Source of the DNA: Chloroflexota bacterium
GTDB taxonomy: Bacteria; Chloroflexota; Dehalococcoidia; SM23-28-2; RBG-16-64-32
Assembly (NCBI GenBank): GCA_005880075.1
Contig: VBJT01000028.1
Location: forward strand, 1-12,574
Reading direction: 5' to 3'
Length of the DNA: 12,574 nucleotides
Every line of letters starts with the position of its first letter. The first letter of the stretch is position 1. The notes under the pieces are model-generated. The model was not told the DNA's origin, made no database searches, and saw only the letters and a program-made list of their open reading frames with translations. Of the stretch, positions 1-7,570 are shown piece after piece. A program made the position numbers and the translations under genes.

Positions 1-1855
1 CGAGGCCTCCTGTCACAAGTACGCGTAAACCACGTTCGGCTAGCCAGTCGCCCAACACCGCGAAACGCTCGGCCGGCCAGCGTCTTCGCGGGTCCGTCGC
101 GCCGGGATGCAGCACGGCGAAGGGCTCCGACGACGGGGCGAACTGCCCTGCCTCAGCCAGATCGCTGGCAAGTACCGGTATTCTCGGGGCGACTGAAACC
201 GGGGCCGCGCCAACCAGCCCAACGAGCTCAAGGTAGCGCCGGTACTCATCCTGGTAATACAGATAAGGTATGGTCCAGTCCAGCGGCGGGGCACCCGCCG
301 CTCGCAGGCCCACCGTCAATCGCGCGCCCAAGCGGGAGACGAACGGATTCGAGTGGGCTCCACCACCGTGCATCTGGATCGTCAGGTCGAACTCTTCATC
401 GGCCATACTCCGAAAGAAGTTAGCCACCTCTTCCTCGCTTGCGAACCCTTGGCTGTCTGTCCGGACCCCGGGGTAAGGCGGAGTGACGACGACGCGATCC
501 ACGATTCCCCGGCCGGGGAGAAGTTCGGCGTGCCAGGGCTGGCCGATCAGCACGATTTCTGCCCTCGGGTACGCCTTCCTGAGAGCTGCCAGCGCCGGCA
601 GCGCGAACACCATATCCCCAATGCCGTTTGCGCGCAGAACACAGATCTTGCGGACGCCCGGCACTACCTGACCGCGACCCTCCGGCTTCCGGGCGCGTAG
701 ACGCAGGGGCGAGGAACTCAACGAGACTGATCTCGCCTGGACTTCGAGCCCCGTCGCCCCATTGCCTGCTTCCTCTCGCCTCCGCATCACGCGAACGGCC
801 GCCTCCACGGCGTCTGCAACCCTGATCTTTGTCAGGCACAGGCATCCTGGGCCGCAATGACTACACTGCTCGGAGGGCGAGCGGTCTCGAAGGAGGCGAA
901 AAGGCCCGTCGACGACAGGTCCGTAGCGTTCGCTGTCGCCTTTGCCCACAATTGTCACTGTCGGCGTAGCCAGCGTGTAGGCGATGTGCGCCGGTCCGCT
1001 ATCGTTCGTGACAAGCACGTCCAATGTCCGTATCACGGCACCTAGCACCGGCAGGGAGAGCCGGCCTGCGAGGTTAATTGCCCGGCCGCCGGCCGCTTCG
1101 ACGACCGCGCTCGTTTGACTTGCGTGTTCACCCTCAGCAAATACAATGAGCGTCCCCCCGGCGCGCTCCTGTAGCTGTCGGCCGGTGGCGGCAAAACGCT
1201 CGACGGGCCAGCCTCGCCGGGAGTCGCGAGAGGCCGGGTGTAGCCCGATCAAAGGCCGGGCGGCGCCGGCCAGAAGTTCTTCGGCCTCTGCCCGATCAGC
1301 CGCCGTCAATCGAAAATCTGGTTCACGGCCCTGCCGCGCGGCGCCCAGAAACTGAACGAGCGCAAGCATGCGATCGGTCTCGTGGCCGCTATTCGGCAGA
1401 GGAAGGGCGGCGTCGAGCAGGCCCGGGCCATCGCCGCGGCGGATGAATCCGGCCGTCGCGCGGCCGCCCATCATAAGCATGTAGCTATTTGAATACGCAC
1501 CTGACCCCTGCATCTGAATAGCGAGATCCAGATCTTCGGACTGGATGCGCTGGAAGAACGAAATGGCGTCGGCGGGCTCGAAAAGCTGCTCCGCGATTCC
1601 GGGCAGGCCTGGAAACTCGACGTATTGGTCGATATAAGGAAGGCGCTCGACAATATCACCGAGCGCGGGAAGCGTAATGACTGCTATTTTGGAGTCCGGC
1701 AGAGCGGCGCGCAGTGCTCGGAGCGCGGGTGTCGTGCAGATGAAGTCGCCGATGCGAGAAGCGCGCAATACCGCGACTCGCCGGGGAGGCCGCGGGAGGC
1801 ACTGGAGCAAGCCGGGTTGAAGGGCCGTCGGCTTTTCTTCAACGGGGGTGGTCAT
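1..1855 (-). CDS. Tandem two-domain GT9 glycosyltransferase (heptosyltransferase-like), C-terminus off the left edge
   Basis: My reverse-strand translation gives one uninterrupted frame of 618 codons from ATG 1855 to the window edge. Domain 1 (about residues 26-345) opens with RVAVLRASRIGDF and has HPASRDSRRGWPVERF and the NDSGPAHI motif (284-291) that family GT9 uses for the nucleotide-sugar donor; it ends with a cysteine cluster (C331, C334, C338, C340). Domain 2 (from about 402) restarts with KICVLRANGIGDMVFALP and reaches LHPGATDPRRRWPAERF (H583) before the edge. GT9 enzymes transfer sugars, classically ADP-heptose, to lipid or polysaccharide acceptors at the cytoplasmic membrane face; here donor and acceptor are unknown. 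A single GT9 protein is usually about 350 aa, so this is a fusion. The start overlaps the upstream GT2 stop as ATGA, so the two are probably translationally coupled. A GTG at 664 has GGAGGG 13 nt upstream, too far to favour a separate start, and no stop separates the domains. Confidence 0.85.
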   Translation of the reverse strand, partial: MTTPVEEKPTALQPGLLQCLPRPPRRVAVLRASRIGDFICTTPALRALRAALPDSKIAVITLPALGDIVERLPYIDQYVEFPGLPGIAEQLFEPADAISFFQRIQSEDLDLAIQMQGSGAYSNSYMLMMGGRATAGFIRRGDGPGLLDAALPLPNSGHETDRMLALVQFLGAARQGREPDFRLTAADRAEAEELLAGAARPLIGLHPASRDSRRGWPVERFAATGRQLQERAGGTLIVFAEGEHASQTSAVVEAAGGRAINLAGRLSLPVLGAVIRTLDVLVTNDSGPAHIAYTLATPTVTIVGKGDSERYGPVVDGPFRLLRDRSPSEQCSHCGPGCLCLTKIRVADAVEAAVRVMRRREEAGNGATGLEVQARSVSLSSSPLRLRARKPEGRGQVVPGVRKICVLRANGIGDMVFALPALAALRKAYPRAEIVLIGQPWHAELLPGRGIVDRVVVTPPYPGVRTDSQGFASEEEVANFFRSMADEEFDLTIQMHGGGAHSNPFVSRLGARLTVGLRAAGAPPLDWTIPYLYYQDEYRRYLELVGLVGAAPVSVAPRIPVLASDLAEAGQFAPSSEPFAVLHPGATDPRRRWPAERFAVLGDWLAERGLRVLVTGGL

Positions 1856-2793
1856 GAGCGAACCGACGCTGCGATATCAGCACTCTTTGCGATGTAACGC
1901 TGGGTCATCTCGGGCAGCAGGTCTAGGGCATGGCCGTCGATGCTGCCCTCGTTATTGAGGATCGTGGATGGTACTTCCGCGTGGTATGTTCCCGAGGGCA
2001 TAATGGCGCAGCCGCCGTAAATCCGCATGAGGAGGTTCTGCGCAAGCACCTCCTCGCCCGAGTGGTAGCGCGGTAACAGCGGCCAGAATGAAAACCCTCC
2101 GACAGCCTCGAGTTTGCGCCGGTCGTAAAGTGCGCAGGAAGCTACCCAGGCAACCTTATACAGCCGCTGGGCTCCGGGTGGCAGTCGGCGGCTCACGTGA
2201 TATGCGTTGGCAGCCCTGTGCAACTGCGCACGCTCCCACTGCGCTGATTCCGGTTCGACCGCCTCAGGCTGCACCTGCCCTCCCCAAAATTCGACGATCT
2301 GCTGGCCGGGCCTGACATCGTTCGCAAAAGATAACCCGGTTGGAAACGCGCCCACGAACCCGCAATGTTGTTCCTGCAGCACCTCGATGAGCCGGCCGAA
2401 CACCCATGGCTCCATGAAGACGTCGTCGTCGAGAAAGAGGATGGCATCCGCGCGCGCCTGCCGCAGAAGGTAGTCGCGCTGCTCGGCAATGCCCTTCCGC
2501 TCTGTCCGATTGTGCCACTCGACGCTGTTTCCGCGCGCCTCGAGCACGCGGGCGAGGGTTGTAACGACATGCTCATTCCGGGCCGAACGCTCGCTCTGGT
2601 CCGCAACAAGCACGCGAAAATCTCGAATCTCCTGAGAAGCCAGGCCGCAAAGCGTCATGATTAAGGCGGATGGGCGGTCGCAGGTCGGCAATAGTACGTC
2701 GGCTACGGGCATCGATGACGCTGGGCTTCCGGTTTTTTTAACGGGCGCTGGCGGCTTCCGCAAAACGGACGGCCATTCAGCACACATCTGCAT
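1852..2793 (-). CDS. Glycosyltransferase family 2 (GT-A fold)
   Basis: A 313-aa protein with the GT2 layout: a nucleotide-binding beta strand at VADVLLPTCDRPSAL (about 30-44), the metal/nucleotide-sugar motif LFLDDDVF with D122-D124, and a late HSGEEVLAQN segment that matches the position of the catalytic-base acidic motif. No membrane segment is evident. It probably transfers a sugar from a nucleotide donor, on the cytoplasmic side, in glycan assembly shared with the tandem GT9 protein whose start overlaps its stop. The gene follows the MFS exporter by 36 bases on the same strand. The start is uncertain: the first ATG (2793) has no clear ribosome binding site, and the fold begins only at residue 29, so ATG 2712 (286 aa) is possible. 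A run of seven A (coding strand, 2739-2733) lies in the poorly conserved leader. The GT2 call is firm; donor and acceptor cannot be deduced. Confidence 0.85.
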   Translation of the reverse strand: MQMCAEWPSVLRKPPAPVKKTGSPASSMPVADVLLPTCDRPSALIMTLCGLASQEIRDFRVLVADQSERSARNEHVVTTLARVLEARGNSVEWHNRTERKGIAEQRDYLLRQARADAILFLDDDVFMEPWVFGRLIEVLQEQHCGFVGAFPTGLSFANDVRPGQQIVEFWGGQVQPEAVEPESAQWERAQLHRAANAYHVSRRLPPGAQRLYKVAWVASCALYDRRKLEAVGGFSFWPLLPRYHSGEEVLAQNLLMRIYGGCAIMPSGTYHAEVPSTILNNEGSIDGHALDLLPEMTQRYIAKSADIAASVRS

Positions 2794-2829
2794 GCTATTT
2801 TCAGGCCGGCGGGCGGCGATAATCTAGAA

Positions 2830-4323
2830 TCACCAATCGGCGGGCGCTAGAGCTGGTGCGGGCTGGACCTCCGCCATCTCTTCTTGCGACCGTGGGAAGC
2901 GATGCACCAGCAGGGACGAAAGCGCGCCCAGTACGGCAACGACAACTAACACGGCAAAGATTAGGCGGAAGAGGTCCACCCCGGGCGCCGCTTCGTTCGT
3001 GTTCAGAACGGAACCGAGGACGCCCGCGCCGATAATGCTTCCCACGTAGCGCATCATCGAGTTCGTGCCCGCGGCAGTTCCCGCAAATTCAGCTGGCGTC
3101 GATTCGATCGCCGCAGCGCTTGCCGGGCCCACGCTGAAACCCAGCCCCACGCCGATGAGACAGAGGATTGAGGCGAGGAACAAGAACGGCGCCTCACTGC
3201 TAATCCCGAACAGTAGCGCCGTGATCCCAGCAACGACGAGGACGCTCCCTCCGATGATGGGCGGACGTCTGCCTGCCTCGTCGGAAATCCGGCCCCCTAC
3301 CGGCGCAATCAAGGCAACGGGTACGGAGACCGCGCCGAGCAGCAGGCCGGTTGTGAAACTGCCTTTACCCTGCACTTCGCGAACGAAAAACGGCACGGCG
3401 AGGATAATCGTGTACATCACCAGGTTGCTCAGTAGGATGTAGGCCGTGGCGCCCGCATAAGACCGAATGCGGAACAGTCGCCACTCGGCAATCGGCGTAA
3501 CCGCGGAGAACTGTTGCCGCAGGAAGCCCAGCAGGAGCAGAGGGAAGGCAACCGCGGCCGTCACCAGGATCAGAACGCCAGCATCTCCGCGGAGCGCATT
3601 CAGCAGCACGGTGACGAGAAAGAGGAGACCGGCAAACGCCGCCGCGCCTAGCCAGTCGAGCGATACTCGCTTATGACCACGATCGAACGAGGGCGCCAGG
3701 CGATACAGCGCCAGCAGCGCCAAGGCCACGAGCGGGACGTTCATAAGGAACAGGAGCCGCCACGAGCCGAGCCCGAGCAGCCCGGCGCCCAACAAAGGGC
3801 CGATCGCCGCGGCGCTGGACATGGCCGCGCCTGTAGTCCCGCCTGACCGGCCCAGGCGGTTCAGCGGCACGGACTCTCTTAGCATGGCCAGGCCGTTTGG
3901 GATGACGGCAGCGCCTACCAGCGCCTGGCCGGTCCGAAAGACAATCAACCAGGCATAGCCGGGCGAGGCGGCTGCGGCCAACGACAAGCCCAGGAAAAGG
4001 ACGAGTCCGGCCCGAAAAACGCGCGCCCTGCCAAGCTGGTCGCCGAGGCGGCCGCCGAGCGGCTGCGCCACTGCCATAGCGATAAGATAAGCAGAGACCA
4101 GCCAGGCGATTTCCGCGTGCCCGATGCCGAAATCGCGCCGCAGGTCGGGCAGCGCCACGGCGAGCATCGTGGAATTCAGCGGCGCTAAGATGCCACCGAG
4201 CGAGACCGTCAGAACCAGCAGCGTGTAGCGGGAGGCCGGAGCCGTTGGCCCGACGTTCGCTCTGTCGTCGTCGCTTCTCGACCGCCAGGCTCTACTCAAG
4301 AGTGACCGTTCCTTCATTCCCAT
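2830..4323 (-). CDS. MFS drug-type exporter, DHA2 (14-TM, EmrB/QacA-like) family
   Basis: A 497-aa, strongly hydrophobic protein of the length usual for 14-helix proton-driven exporters in the cytoplasmic membrane. Visible motifs: APLNSTMLAVALPDL (48-61, the family D1 motif with Asn in place of the usual Asp), motif A GGRLGDQLGRAR (90-101), motif B around R130-GQALVGA, motif C AIGPLLGAGLL (173-183), then W188-R189 and NVP (195-197), which are typical of DHA2 proteins. The tail is short, cytoplasmic and rich in Pro and Ala. It lies downstream of tetR in the same orientation, the usual arrangement for a repressor and its efflux pump, and upstream of two glycosyltransferase genes. The substrate is unknown: a toxic compound, or a glycan or lipid precursor given the neighbours. 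The start is uncertain because the first codons lie in the end of a mobile-domain relic and lack a good ribosome binding site; TTG 4299, preceded by AAGGA, is an alternative. Confidence 0.88.
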   Translation of the reverse strand: MGMKERSLLSRAWRSRSDDDRANVGPTAPASRYTLLVLTVSLGGILAPLNSTMLAVALPDLRRDFGIGHAEIAWLVSAYLIAMAVAQPLGGRLGDQLGRARVFRAGLVLFLGLSLAAAASPGYAWLIVFRTGQALVGAAVIPNGLAMLRESVPLNRLGRSGGTTGAAMSSAAAIGPLLGAGLLGLGSWRLLFLMNVPLVALALLALYRLAPSFDRGHKRVSLDWLGAAAFAGLLFLVTVLLNALRGDAGVLILVTAAVAFPLLLLGFLRQQFSAVTPIAEWRLFRIRSYAGATAYILLSNLVMYTIILAVPFFVREVQGKGSFTTGLLLGAVSVPVALIAPVGGRISDEAGRRPPIIGGSVLVVAGITALLFGISSEAPFLFLASILCLIGVGLGFSVGPASAAAIESTPAEFAGTAAGTNSMMRYVGSIIGAGVLGSVLNTNEAAPGVDLFRLIFAVLVVVAVLGALSSLLVHRFPRSQEEMAEVQPAPALAPADW

Positions 4324-4425
4324 CGACCGTTATCGTCTGCCCGTCTTGGATAAGCGACATCGGGAGCTTGGTTCCGACCACCGCCGGTATCTAGTACCGC
4401 GCGCGACGAGGCTGTTTGCGATTTG
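4292..4425 (-). pseudogene. Relic of a PEP-utilising enzyme mobile (phospho-His) domain
   Basis: Reverse-strand translation of 4390-4292 reads IPAVVGTKLPMSLIQDGQ followed by TITVDGNEGTVTLE and a TAG stop. This matches the conserved end of the swivelling domain of PEP synthase, pyruvate phosphate dikinase and relatives (typically ...AREYGIPAVVGTGNAT..DGQ.VTVDG..G.V). About 15 codons before it, one frame over, is QIANSLVAR (from 4425), which aligns with the T-x-H-AAI-x-AR segment. The catalytic His is replaced by Ala, a single-base frameshift separates the two pieces, and a TAG (4393-4391) blocks the second frame. The fragment starts just after the tetR stop and ends inside the first codons of the MFS gene. 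An AAGGAG (4433-4428) before it has no start codon at normal distance. I regard it as non-functional debris of a gene related to the plus-strand PEP/pyruvate-binding protein nearby. Confidence 0.72.
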
Positions 4426-4436
4426 ATCTCCTTCTG

Positions 4437-5087
4437 TTAGAGAGTGGCCGGGATCTTGGCGGCGGCGTTGTTTCTCTTGCGAAAGTCGGCGATCAGCGTT
4501 TGCAGGGCCCATGAGACGGCTTTGCCGGACTCCCGGCCGTCCATATCGAATTCATCCTTCAGGGCCTGCCATGTCCGGGAGCTGAGGAGGAACAGCACAA
4601 TCGCAAGTCTCTGACGCTCCTCGTCGGGAGGCAGGTTGTCGGCGATGCCGGCGAGTACTTTTCGCCAGTTCGCGAGGCGGCGCTTGCGCCCGATCTCACG
4701 GCTGGCGCGTCCCTGCGGCGTCAGCCACTGAGCGCGAATAAGCGCCTCCCTCTCGTCGAAGGCGGCAAAGGCGCTTTCCGGCAGCTTCACCAACTCCTCG
4801 AGCGTGCTCGGCGCCTCCGCGCTTCCAATCTGGGAGTCGAGCCAGTAGGCGAACTCTTCGAGAAGCGCGTCCTTGGTCGGGAAGTAACGGTAGATCGTGC
4901 GCACAGAGACGCCTGCCCGCTGGGCGAGCCGAGGAATGTTAAAGTCTTTGAGTCCGGCGTCTGCGACCTGTTCCGTCAGAGCCTGGAGGATCAACTCCCG
5001 CGTCTGTTCGGCCTGGTGGTCGCGAAGCGGGCTGTGGTAGACGCGCGCTTCAGCGGGAGTTTGTTTGGTAATTCCGACGGCATTCAT
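4437..5087 (-). CDS. TetR/AcrR-family transcriptional regulator
   Basis: A 216-aa protein, typical TetR size. The N-terminal DNA-binding domain covers about residues 27-80: RELILQALTEQVADAGLKDF, then the helix-turn-helix IPRLAQRAGVSVRTIYRYFP (51-70) and TKDALLEEF, the standard TetR signature. The rest is the helical ligand-binding/dimerisation domain, with no recognisable ligand motif. Family members usually repress their own promoter and adjacent efflux genes until a ligand binds. It heads the minus-strand unit leading to the MFS exporter and glycosyltransferases and is divergent from the PEP/pyruvate-binding gene. ATG 5087 is the only reasonable start. It has no ribosome binding site and sits about 8 bases after a possible -10 element, so its mRNA may be leaderless. 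The likely operator is the inverted repeat at 5101-5121. Confidence 0.92.
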   Translation of the reverse strand: MNAVGITKQTPAEARVYHSPLRDHQAEQTRELILQALTEQVADAGLKDFNIPRLAQRAGVSVRTIYRYFPTKDALLEEFAYWLDSQIGSAEAPSTLEELVKLPESAFAAFDEREALIRAQWLTPQGRASREIGRKRRLANWRKVLAGIADNLPPDEERQRLAIVLFLLSSRTWQALKDEFDMDGRESGKAVSWALQTLIADFRKRNNAAAKIPATL

Positions 5088-5094
5088 AGCACGA

Positions 5095-5124
5095 AGAATG
5101 ACATGAATACAGAGCTCATGTCAA
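5095..5124 (-). promoter_or_regulatory. Candidate tetR promoter
   Basis: On the minus strand a perfect -35 consensus TTGACA (5124-5119) is followed after 18 bases by CATTCT (5100-5095), a weak -10 matching three of six positions. Transcription would start at or next to the tetR ATG (5087), giving a leaderless message, consistent with the absence of a Shine-Dalgarno sequence. The -35 match is seen directly; the assignment is inferred. Confidence 0.4.
5101..5121. promoter_or_regulatory. Candidate TetR operator (perfect inverted repeat)
   Basis: ACATGA and TCATGT form a perfect 6-bp inverted repeat separated by 9 bases, with one more complementary pair (C/G) flanking the central base. The site fills the spacer of the predicted tetR promoter and lies in the 73-base divergent gap. 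Its position and symmetry suit binding by the TetR protein, giving autorepression and possibly control of the plus-strand gene as well. It was found by eye and has no experimental support. Confidence 0.5.
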
Positions 5125-5134
5125 GGAAAGGAGC

Positions 5135-5156
5135 GGCAGGAATTAGGATGCCTGCC
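5135..5156. repeat. Second inverted repeat in the tetR / PEP-binding divergent gap
   Basis: GGCAGG (5135-5140) and CCTGCC (5151-5156) form a 6-bp inverted repeat around a 10-base loop, just before the start of the plus-strand gene. It may be a second regulator site or a leader hairpin. Arms this short in GC-rich DNA can arise by chance, and its sequence does not match the other repeat in this gap. Confidence 0.3.
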
Positions 5157-5175
5157 TTTCGTGTATTGTAAGCGC

Positions 5176-6162
5176 ATGGCAAACGGCGATTCTGAAGGAA
5201 ACCTGACCGTCCCTTTTGGCACCATTGGAAAGGACGACGCCTATCTTGCCGGCGGCAAAGGCGCTAACCTGGGCGAGCTAACGCGCGCCGGCGTGCGGGT
5301 GCCGCCCGGTTTTGTTATTCGGTGCGACGCCTATTTCCGATTTATTGACGGCGCGGGCCTCCGCTCTCGAATCGATCGCCTGCTCGCGGGTCTCGACCCG
5401 AACGACAGAGCAAAACTGGATCCCGTGGCGCGGGAGGTAAAGCAGCTGATAGCAGGCGCGCCCACGCCCGCGTGGCTGGTTTCGCCGATCGCGACGGCGT
5501 ACGAGAAAATGGGCGCTGGCGCCGTCGCTGTCCGCAGCTCGGCGACGGCTGAAGATCTGGCAGAGGCGTCATTTGCCGGACAGCAGAGCACATACCTCAA
5601 CGTCGACGGTGCCGCCGAGGTTGTCCGCGCGGTGCAGAACTGCTGGGCCTCCCTTTTCGAGCCCCAGGCGATCTTCTACCGCGCCCGTGTCGGTTTCGAT
5701 CAAAGCAACGTCGGCATGGGCGTGGTGGTCCAGCGCATGGTACAGGCCGAGCGGTCCGGCGTGATGTTCACGATCAACCCGGTGACCAACGACGGTTCGA
5801 GCATGGTCATCGAGGCAGTCTTTGGTTTGGGCGAGGCCGCCGTCTCCGGAGTCGTTACGCCGGACATGTATGTCGTCGACAAGGCCTCGGGCGTTGTCCT
5901 CGATCGCCATGTCGCTGGACAGGAACGGGAGCTGGTCCGGCGGCCGAGCGCAACAGGCGACGAGGAGCAATGCCAATGGGCGCCTGTGCCCTTCGAACGC
6001 CGGTTTCGGCCCAAACTGTCGGATGAAGAAGCCGGCGAGCTGGCGGCGACTGGCCGTCGCATCGAAGAGCACTTCGGCTGCCCGCAAGATATCGAGTGGG
6101 CATGGGAAAACGAGTCCTTCTGGATAGTGCAGTCGAGGCCTGTTACATCGCGTGGCTTGTGA
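5176..6162 (+). CDS. Stand-alone PEP/pyruvate-binding (PPDK_N, ATP-grasp) domain protein
   Basis: About 328 aa, covering only the N-terminal ATP-grasp domain of PEP synthase / pyruvate phosphate dikinase / rifampicin phosphotransferase-type enzymes. Motifs in order (numbered from GTG 5161): LAGGKGANLGEL (29-40), the ATP-contact segment AVRSSATAEDLAEASFAGQQ, RSGVMFTINPVT, EAVFGLGEAAVSG, and the closing CPQDIEWAWE...WIVQSRPVT. This domain takes phosphate from ATP and passes it to a His on a separate swivelling domain; full-length PEP synthase is about 800 aa. The protein stops right after SRPVT, so it has no mobile domain or PEP-binding barrel and would need partners in trans. A mobile-domain relic lies on the other side of tetR. 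The frame also opens at GTG 5161; ATG 5176 was preferred, though neither has a strong ribosome binding site. Its 3' end faces the cyclase cluster across 94 bases, where I see no convincing terminator. Confidence 0.87.
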   Translation: MANGDSEGNLTVPFGTIGKDDAYLAGGKGANLGELTRAGVRVPPGFVIRCDAYFRFIDGAGLRSRIDRLLAGLDPNDRAKLDPVAREVKQLIAGAPTPAWLVSPIATAYEKMGAGAVAVRSSATAEDLAEASFAGQQSTYLNVDGAAEVVRAVQNCWASLFEPQAIFYRARVGFDQSNVGMGVVVQRMVQAERSGVMFTINPVTNDGSSMVIEAVFGLGEAAVSGVVTPDMYVVDKASGVVLDRHVAGQERELVRRPSATGDEEQCQWAPVPFERRFRPKLSDEEAGELAATGRRIEEHFGCPQDIEWAWENESFWIVQSRPVTSRGL

Positions 6163-6256
6163 GCATCAGGCTGGGCGACCGACCCAAGCACACATTGAAA
6201 AACAGAAGATGTCGCTGTTCGTTTGGCTGCGCGGCGAGACCGCGAGGTTACGGCAT

Positions 6257-7570
6257 CTACCTGGCGTCCAGTGTGGCCAGCAAGGCCCGCGCGTTTCGCA
6301 TGCCCACGCTGTCTCCCAGCGGCTGAAGGAAGGCGATCGCCTTCTGGACGTGCCTTCGTGCCTCATCCCGCTCCTTCCGCTTGATGAGCAGCTTGGCGAA
6401 CTCGAACTCGATGATGAAACGAAGGCTTTCCAGATCCGGCGAAAGGTCCTCGCTTAGAGAGGCGAGCGCCTCGCGAGCCGTACGCGAAGCCCCCCGCGCT
6501 CGACCGATGACGAAGCTGAGGTTCCGCGCCATGGCGCCGATTGACGTCTTTGCTTCACCGCTGGCTATCCGCGCGTAGACGACTGCTTCGTTCAGGCGAG
6601 CAACCGTATGCAACCAACCCCAGTCCAGTTCGTGCGCCTCCCGCTTGATCTCTTCCAGCTGGTCCATGCCCCGACTCAACTCACCTTCCCCGAGCAGCAC
6701 CAGTGCTTCGCTAAGGCGGTGCTGCAGTGTGAGCGAAAAAATGCCACGGTCCTCAGTGAAGCGCAGACCGGAATCAGTCACCGCCTTGGAGGCCGCGTAT
6801 TGACCTGCGCTCGCGAGGAACAAACCGACGAAGGGCTCGATAAAGCTCTTGTAGAAAGGGTCCACCGCAGCGTCCCGCGCTCGTTCCGCGTCTTTGATGG
6901 CTCGCGCAACGTCACCCGTGAAATACGAGATACCTGCTGAGGACCAGTACGCAAACGCGAGCGCCCGCGCGCTGCCTGATGTGGCCGCGAAGTCCATCAG
7001 CTCCTGAGCTTGGGCACGGGCCTTGATCAAGTCGCCGATTGAAAGTCGCCCAAATACGCCACCGCACCCCGCCTTCAGCCTGACGTACCGCGCGTCTCGG
7101 TCATCATCGAGCTGGCCGACCAGGGCGAGTGCCTTTTCGTTCGCTGCGAGGCCACCAGAACTCCGCCCAGAAATTCCGAAAGCCCAGCCGCGCTGGGTGT
7201 ACGCATATGCGAGGACGCGCGCAGAGCCGCACTCCTCACCAATTTCAATCGCGCGATCGGAAGCGGCGAGGGACTCCTCCAGCTCGATCATGCAGTAGCC
7301 AACGAAGCAGTGCCAGGTTAGCCACATGCCACAGAGCTCCGGCTCGGGCACACGGGCCAGGAGATCGGAGTGCTCCTTCATCAGTCGCTTCATGGCCGGA
7401 AAGTCGGCGGTGTAGTACTGCAGCAGCGCCCACTCGACGATTACTTCAAGCAGACTTCGATCGCCTTCGGGGCTCTTTGCTTGTTCCAGCAGGATGTCGT
7501 AAGCCGACTGGTAGTAGGTCTCCGCCTCCGCCAGCGCATACCGCTCGATCGCTTTCTTGCCCGCGATTAC
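6257..7570 (-). CDS. C-terminal TPR-like part of the frameshifted cyclase/ATPase gene
   Basis: This frame continues the cyclase/ATPase protein after a one-base frameshift near 7570. Just inside the junction it reads IAGKKAIERYALAEAETYYQ and stays open to TAG at 6259-6257. The region is rich in helical, TPR-like repeats, for example SLAASDRAIEIGEECGSARV and ARAIKDAERARDAAVDPFYK, as expected for the C-terminus of cyclase-AAA-TPR proteins, where the repeats mediate protein contacts. The first in-frame ATG is at 7393 (378 aa), with no good ribosome binding site, so independent translation is doubtful. Joined across the frameshift, the complete protein would be about 1,065 aa, a common size for this architecture. 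It is either a pseudogene half or a sequencing/assembly artefact. Confidence 0.75.
   Translation of the reverse strand, partial: VIAGKKAIERYALAEAETYYQSAYDILLEQAKSPEGDRSLLEVIVEWALLQYYTADFPAMKRLMKEHSDLLARVPEPELCGMWLTWHCFVGYCMIELEESLAASDRAIEIGEECGSARVLAYAYTQRGWAFGISGRSSGGLAANEKALALVGQLDDDRDARYVRLKAGCGGVFGRLSIGDLIKARAQAQELMDFAATSGSARALAFAYWSSAGISYFTGDVARAIKDAERARDAAVDPFYKSFIEPFVGLFLASAGQYAASKAVTDSGLRFTEDRGIFSLTLQHRLSEALVLLGEGELSRGMDQLEEIKREAHELDWGWLHTVARLNEAVVYARIASGEAKTSIGAMARNLSFVIGRARGASRTAREALASLSEDLSPDLESLRFIIEFEFAKLLIKRKERDEARRHVQKAIAFLQPLGDSVGMRNARALLATLDAR

Noticed and set aside
664..683. Separate start (GTG 664) for the second GT9 domain
   Set aside because: The Shine-Dalgarno-like GGAGGG is 13 bases away and no stop codon ends the first domain, so a fusion is the simpler reading.
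420..857. Minus-strand 145-codon frame
   Set aside because: It is Arg/Gly-rich and lies in another frame of the tandem GT9 gene, whose own frame carries the GT9 motifs.
6163..6256. Terminator between the convergent PEP-binding and cyclase genes
   Set aside because: Only a 5-bp stem (AACAG/CTGTT) with a large loop is present, too weak to call.
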